From positions 1 through 58,239 of IMG/VR virus record IMGVR_UViG_3300032562_000027: a stretch of DNA of 58,239 nucleotides. One strand, written 5' to 3'. Shown here one piece after another: positions 55,200 to 58,239 of the stretch. The position numbers and the translations under genes were made by a program. Source of the DNA: a virus. Within the stretch, counting starts at the first letter, position 1. Each line of letters starts with the position of its first letter. The notes under the pieces are model-generated. The model searched no databases. It saw only the letters and a program-made list of their open reading frames with translations, and was not told where the DNA came from.

Positions 55200-55514
55200 T
55201 TACTTAGCGACGTCTGCAGCAGCGTCGATAGCAGCCTTAGCGACTACTTTTTGAGCATCTGCGACTGCAGAAGCAGCCACAGTCTGAATCGCTGCTGTGG
55301 TTGAGGCACTGAGGTGTTCTTCCTTAGCAAGCTTGGCTACAGAGCCACGTGGGTTCAGCTTTGCGACGACTGGAGCAATTACTCCGAGTAGTGCTGCCCA
55401 TAGGACTGTGTGGATGTTGTGGTGGCCTTCATGCCACAAAACAACTGCAGCTGTTGCGGTTGTGTAAACATAATGCTCAATGAGCACTTCTTCTGAACGT
55501 GTGAACTTTGCCAT
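55200..55514 (-). CDS. Membrane protein, holin-like
   Basis: A 104-residue protein with one hydrophobic helix (about 35-58, including VLWAALLGVIAPVVA) and an Ala-rich helical C-terminus that could form a second, shorter one. Its place at the end of the lysis cluster, after the endolysin, supports a holin-like or lysis-accessory role. Confidence 0.65.
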   Translation of the reverse strand: MAKFTRSEEVLIEHYVYTTATAAVVLWHEGHHNIHTVLWAALLGVIAPVVAKLNPRGSVAKLAKEEHLSASTTAAIQTVAASAVADAQKVVAKAAIDAAADVAK

Positions 55515-55516
55515 TT

Positions 55517-55744
55517 CTACTCCTCTATGTTGTTTGCATACGGCGTTATGATGTGAGAGTCCGCCTGAACGTTAGGCTTAGACGGATCCTTACTCTCAGA
55601 TGCTACACCAGCAAGGCCTGCGGCCACAACTGCACCGAGATGTGTTGGCTGAGTAGAAAAGCCAGTAGCTGCCCAAGTAGTCAGGGCGGCCGTACCGCCA
55701 AATGCTACGTGGGCAGGGCTTGAAAAGTTAAGCTTGATCCCCAT
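55517..55744 (-). CDS. Small membrane protein, possible second holin
   Basis: A 75-residue protein with one or two hydrophobic segments (about residues 12-26 and 34-48, including GAVVAAGLAGVA) and a polar C-terminus. It lies next to another holin-like gene, as in two-component phage holin systems. Function inferred from position. Confidence 0.6.
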   Translation of the reverse strand: MGIKLNFSSPAHVAFGGTAALTTWAATGFSTQPTHLGAVVAAGLAGVASESKDPSKPNVQADSHIITPYANNIEE

Positions 55745-56036
55745 GGTGTAGTTTCTCCCAGATCTCTGTCAATAGCTTGTGCGAGTGGTGGTCCAGCTTT
55801 AGGTCCTTCTCAATTATCTTACGGTCTTCTTCGCCTGAACGGTTAGTGGCGTTTAGTAACAATCCCGATAGGAGAATGGACTCAAGCGAGACGGTTAAGG
55901 TGAGTAGGTTGAATGGGTACGGGTCAAATGCCGCAAAGGTCATCCAAAAGGCCCAGAAGATAATGTGGACTATCAAGAACCAAGGGGACCCGAAGGCTGT
56001 TGCCGCCCAGTCAGACATACGTTGGAAATACTTCAT
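55728..56036 (-). CDS. DUF1003-family membrane protein
   Basis: A 102-residue protein with two hydrophobic helices (about 20-38 and 45-62) and the DUF1003 stretch FAAFDPYPFNLLTLTVSLES followed by LLNATNRSGEEDR. DUF1003 is a bacterial membrane family of unknown function with a conserved cytoplasmic end. Its presence in a lysis operon suggests holin-like or envelope-modifying use by the phage. Confidence 0.85.
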   Translation of the reverse strand: MKYFQRMSDWAATAFGSPWFLIVHIIFWAFWMTFAAFDPYPFNLLTLTVSLESILLSGLLLNATNRSGEEDRKIIEKDLKLDHHSHKLLTEIWEKLHHGDQA

Positions 56037-56896
56037 TACGCACCAGCTTCCTTAATCATTGAGGCGTAGGTTGCCGCATCCAAGACCTTAGCCTTTTTAA
56101 GGGCCGAGAACTTGCTCTGGTAAACGGGTACCAGCGCCAGATCTTCTGCGGTTAGTGTGCCTGTGACAAGGTTGCTAGGTAGCAATCCCGCCTTTTCTAA
56201 AGCCTTCTCTACGATCATAGCGGCCTGGTTTTTATATCCAGACTTAAAGGCAGAGGTTCCTGGGAATGGAGGTGCTACTAGGACAGTTGTTGTTGGCTTA
56301 GGTGTATCTGTGGTTGAGCTGTGGATAGCTGCTGCGCCGCCTCCTGTTAGGGCTGTAGCGGCTGCTACACCCCCAGCTACAGTCTTCTTCTGGGTTGTGG
56401 CTGTTGCAGGCTTAGAGCTTCCCTCGTAGTTAGGGCGCACTACAGCTAGTACGTATAGGTATGCACGGTGGCGTTGGTAGACACCATGGCCGTCATACTG
56501 AGAGGCAGTTGTCATGTGCTCAGGGCCAGTGTTTCCACCGATGGTTGTGATCCCATCCTTAGAGGCAGCCTGAATGATTTCTACGTGGTCGGCAACACCG
56601 TTACCAGCCCATGAGAAGAACACTAGGTCTCCTGGAAGACCAGAGTACTTATCTACTACTTGTCCATTCTTTTGGAACCAAGTAAGTCCTGCAGGGCAGT
56701 AGGAAAATCCTTTAGGAGTCTGAGCAGCTACTAGGTGAGAAGCATTAGCTTGAGCAAAGCACCAGCTAACGAACATCGCACACCATGGCTCATTAGGAAT
56801 TCCGTACCAGTCGCCGTATGGGTTAGCGTCAGTTGTTCCGCCGTAGAAGTTAACCTGCTTCATGGCGACATTTACAATATCTACTCCAGCTGTCAT
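56036..56896 (-). CDS. CHAP-domain endolysin
   Basis: A 286-residue lysin. The N-terminal CHAP domain has the catalytic Cys 39 in PWCAMFVSW, GDLVFF (89-94) and His 104 in ADHVEI. It would cut peptide bonds in peptidoglycan. A Thr/Pro/Ala-rich linker with a hydrophobic stretch (about 170-190) leads to a C-terminal repeat-like region (KNQAAMIVEKALEKAGLLPS) that may bind the wall. It overlaps the DUF1003 gene by one base and follows an HNH gene. Confidence 0.9.
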   Translation of the reverse strand: MTAGVDIVNVAMKQVNFYGGTTDANPYGDWYGIPNEPWCAMFVSWCFAQANASHLVAAQTPKGFSYCPAGLTWFQKNGQVVDKYSGLPGDLVFFSWAGNGVADHVEIIQAASKDGITTIGGNTGPEHMTTASQYDGHGVYQRHRAYLYVLAVVRPNYEGSSKPATATTQKKTVAGGVAAATALTGGGAAAIHSSTTDTPKPTTTVLVAPPFPGTSAFKSGYKNQAAMIVEKALEKAGLLPSNLVTGTLTAEDLALVPVYQSKFSALKKAKVLDAATYASMIKEAGA

Positions 56897-57333
56897 TTGT
56901 CAGCCTCCGTTACTACTTGTGCAGCAGCCTCTGTTCCTTCCTTCCTGTAGCGAAAGGTTTCCCATAGAGGTGCTGGAATTTCATGTATGCCAAAACGTGT
57001 TCTGTGGTGAGCTTCACAGAGGACCTCTAGATTTCCAGGGCTCTCGATCCACTCTTGGAAGTCCTCATCGTTGGTGAAGTGAAGACCAAATGCCTGCTCA
57101 ACCTTCTTAGGGTCCATGTTGTTAACCTGCGAGAACTCAATATGGCTGTGATGGAGTTCCGGTCCTCCAGAGCACAGATCGTCATTGATTACGCACTTCC
57201 ACAGACCCTGCTTCTTGATACGAGCTTTAGCTTGATTGAATAGGTGATAATGAGGATCGCTCTCACGAGGCTCATGCTCAGGTACTGAAACGGCAAGATG
57301 AAGGTTCATTGCTTGCTTATGTGCATCTGTCAC
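56893..57333 (-). CDS. HNH endonuclease-like protein
   Basis: A 146-residue protein with an HNH-like core: CVINDDLCSGGPELHHSHIE and GNLEVLCEAHHR. The second half of the motif (His-His with C...C) resembles the zinc-supported HNH of phage packaging and homing nucleases. It is placed inside the lysis operon with overlaps on both sides, so it is probably a resident gene or a domesticated homing gene. Target unknown. Confidence 0.78.
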   Translation of the reverse strand: MTDAHKQAMNLHLAVSVPEHEPRESDPHYHLFNQAKARIKKQGLWKCVINDDLCSGGPELHHSHIEFSQVNNMDPKKVEQAFGLHFTNDEDFQEWIESPGNLEVLCEAHHRTRFGIHEIPAPLWETFRYRKEGTEAAAQVVTEADK

Positions 57334-57812
57334 TGGTACACCAACCTTTCTGATAGATCTCCTGGGACGACTAGATAGTCAAACTTATTTAATAGAACGT
57401 AATTAGCTTTGTCGTAGCACTCTTCTACAAGCTCAGAGCAGATGTAGCCTTCCTTCTGCGCCATGTACCCCATAACCTTGCTGTTAGACAAAGCTTTGAC
57501 GCCTAAGATACGAAAAGCTAGTAGTGCGATAGTTAAGAAGCTGTAGGCTTTACCTACTAGAGCTATGGCGTTAGCTTTGATTACTTCTCTGGTTCCATCA
57601 CTTAGGGGCTCGTGCTGGTTCCATGCGATGAGCGGATACTTAGAGACAGGGCTGATAATTACTCCTCCAGGAGTAGCCTCAACAATCTGACCGTCACCGA
57701 TGTAGATAAATGCGTGGTTCCAACGGCTCATAGTGCCTAGTCGGATAAGCTTGCCAAAGAACCCGTTAGTCTTTACTACGCCGTAATCGCCTACTCTAGG
57801 TTCATATGCCAT
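57330..57812 (-). CDS. Permuted papain-like (YiiX/NlpC-type) hydrolase
   Basis: A 160-residue protein with the permuted NlpC/P60 order: His 33 in WNHAFIYIG comes before Cys 125 in YICSELVEE. VGDYGVVKTNG at the start and a GQIVEATPGGV strand are usual for the family. Such enzymes cut or exchange acyl groups on peptidoglycan or lipids. With the CHAP lysin it gives this phage two papain-fold enzymes in one lysis operon. The protein lacks a signal peptide. Confidence 0.8.
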   Translation of the reverse strand: MAYEPRVGDYGVVKTNGFFGKLIRLGTMSRWNHAFIYIGDGQIVEATPGGVIISPVSKYPLIAWNQHEPLSDGTREVIKANAIALVGKAYSFLTIALLAFRILGVKALSNSKVMGYMAQKEGYICSELVEECYDKANYVLLNKFDYLVVPGDLSERLVYQ

Positions 57813-58090
57813 TACTCTTTGTTCTCCTCCACGTATTGGTCGAAGCGACCTTCAAGACGTGCGATGTCTACCTTCATCTCTGTCTGTTCGTGCTTGATCT
57901 CATCTTGAGAGGCGTCAAGCTTTTTTAGAATGGGAAGCACCTGGAGCTTTACAATGTCGTTAAGTGAGCTGCCGTGGTTAGGGCGCAGCTCTGAAAGGTA
58001 ATGACGGATAACCCAACCGCCTCCTGCTACCAAAGCGGCGAGGATTGCGGTTCCAGCGGCAATAGCCTGTAAGGTATTTGTTGTAGACAT
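57812..58090 (-). CDS. DUF2746-like membrane/coiled-coil protein
   Basis: A 92-residue protein: an N-terminal hydrophobic helix (about 8-28), then PNHGSSLNDIVKLQ and a coiled coil (DASQDEIKHEQTEMKVDIAR). This layout matches DUF2746-type actinophage proteins found beside lysins and thought to be holin or spanin-like. AGGTGA lies just before the ATG. It is the first gene after the promoter at 58173-58202. Confidence 0.75.
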   Translation of the reverse strand: MSTTNTLQAIAAGTAILAALVAGGGWVIRHYLSELRPNHGSSLNDIVKLQVLPILKKLDASQDEIKHEQTEMKVDIARLEGRFDQYVEENKE

Positions 58091-58172
58091 TGGTCACCTA
58101 TCTGAGTATGGGCTACGTATCTATAACTAATATTTGTCCAAATACAAGAGCCCAGAAGGTGCAATAGCATCA

Positions 58173-58202
58173 ATTTTACACGGTTACGCATAGTTTTCTC
58201 AA
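58173..58202 (-). promoter_or_regulatory. Strong sigma70-like promoter for the lysis unit
   Basis: TTGAGA (58202-58197), an 18-base spacer and TAAAAT (58178-58173) on the minus strand, each 5 of 6 to consensus. It gives a leader of roughly 75 bases before the ATG at 58090, in which TGGGCT and AGCCCA could pair. It is the best promoter seen in the window. Confidence 0.7.
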
Positions 58203-58239
58203 TAAAAGTGTCGCTTGAAGTTGACACCGAGTGTAACTC

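Noticed and set aside
58027-58227. 66-codon ORF beginning MSTSSDTF at the right end, as an independent gene
   Set aside because: It overlaps the lysis promoter and the DUF2746-like gene and has no ribosome site; at most it is the tail of the gene cut at position 1 if the genome is circular.

Overview
The window looks like the complete or near-complete genome of a virulent, contractile-tailed (myovirus) phage of an actinobacterium. The host inference rests on a phage-encoded WhiB-family iron-sulfur regulator, a family confined to Actinobacteria and their phages, and on actinobacterial-style leaderless promoters. The moderate base composition by eye (not computed) and the gene set recall metagenomic phages of freshwater Actinobacteria, but that is inference. 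Sheath, tube, gp25-like, J-like, I-like and hub proteins show a contractile tail. I saw no integrase, excisionase, partition system, tRNA gene or CRISPR array.

Nearly everything is on the minus strand, so genes are read from high to low coordinates. 58.1-55.2 kb is the lysis region: DUF2746-like membrane protein, permuted papain-like hydrolase, HNH protein, CHAP endolysin, DUF1003 protein and two small membrane proteins, ending in a strong terminator. 55.1-53.6 kb holds small zinc-ribbon and KTSC-like proteins. 53.4-47.0 kb is packaging and head: large terminase, portal (its 5' end is split by a frameshift), scaffold and an N4-gp56-type major capsid protein. An endonuclease VII-like HNH gene follows. 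45.9-39.0 kb is a connector-like protein and the collagen-like fibre proteins.

The only plus-strand genes, 36.75-38.98 kb, form a three-gene carbohydrate/methyl-transfer island (GH130-like propeller, TPR protein, FkbM methyltransferase) whose last stop codon overlaps the stop of the 1292-residue collagen-like fibre. 36.7-34.7 kb holds neck proteins and a run of tiny lysine-rich genes, several too short for ordinary gene callers. 34.7-19.9 kb is the tail: terminator, sheath, tube, assembly chaperones, tape measure with an NlpC/P60 domain, baseplate hub, spike, gp25, J and I proteins.

19.6-3.2 kb is DNA replication and recombination: winged-helix protein, AAA+ helicase loader, SWIM zinc protein, DnaB helicase, DnaG-type primase, dNMP kinase, Snf2 helicase, RHH regulator, MerR-like protein, SSB-like protein, family A polymerase, RecA, nuclease, WhiB, Cas4-like exonuclease and RuvC-like resolvase. 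It ends with a SpoVS-like protein. 2.3-0 kb has an HTH-like protein, a metallophosphoesterase and hypothetical proteins; the last is cut by the left end.

Genes are packed with 1-4 base TAATG/ATGA overlaps, so most are translationally coupled in long operons. Recognisable minus-strand promoters stand near 58.19, 55.16, 12.30, 12.12 and 2.40 kb, and hairpin terminators near 55.17, 53.48, 46.97, 45.95, 34.94, 10.52 and 2.46 kb. No stretch longer than 300 bases lacks a gene.
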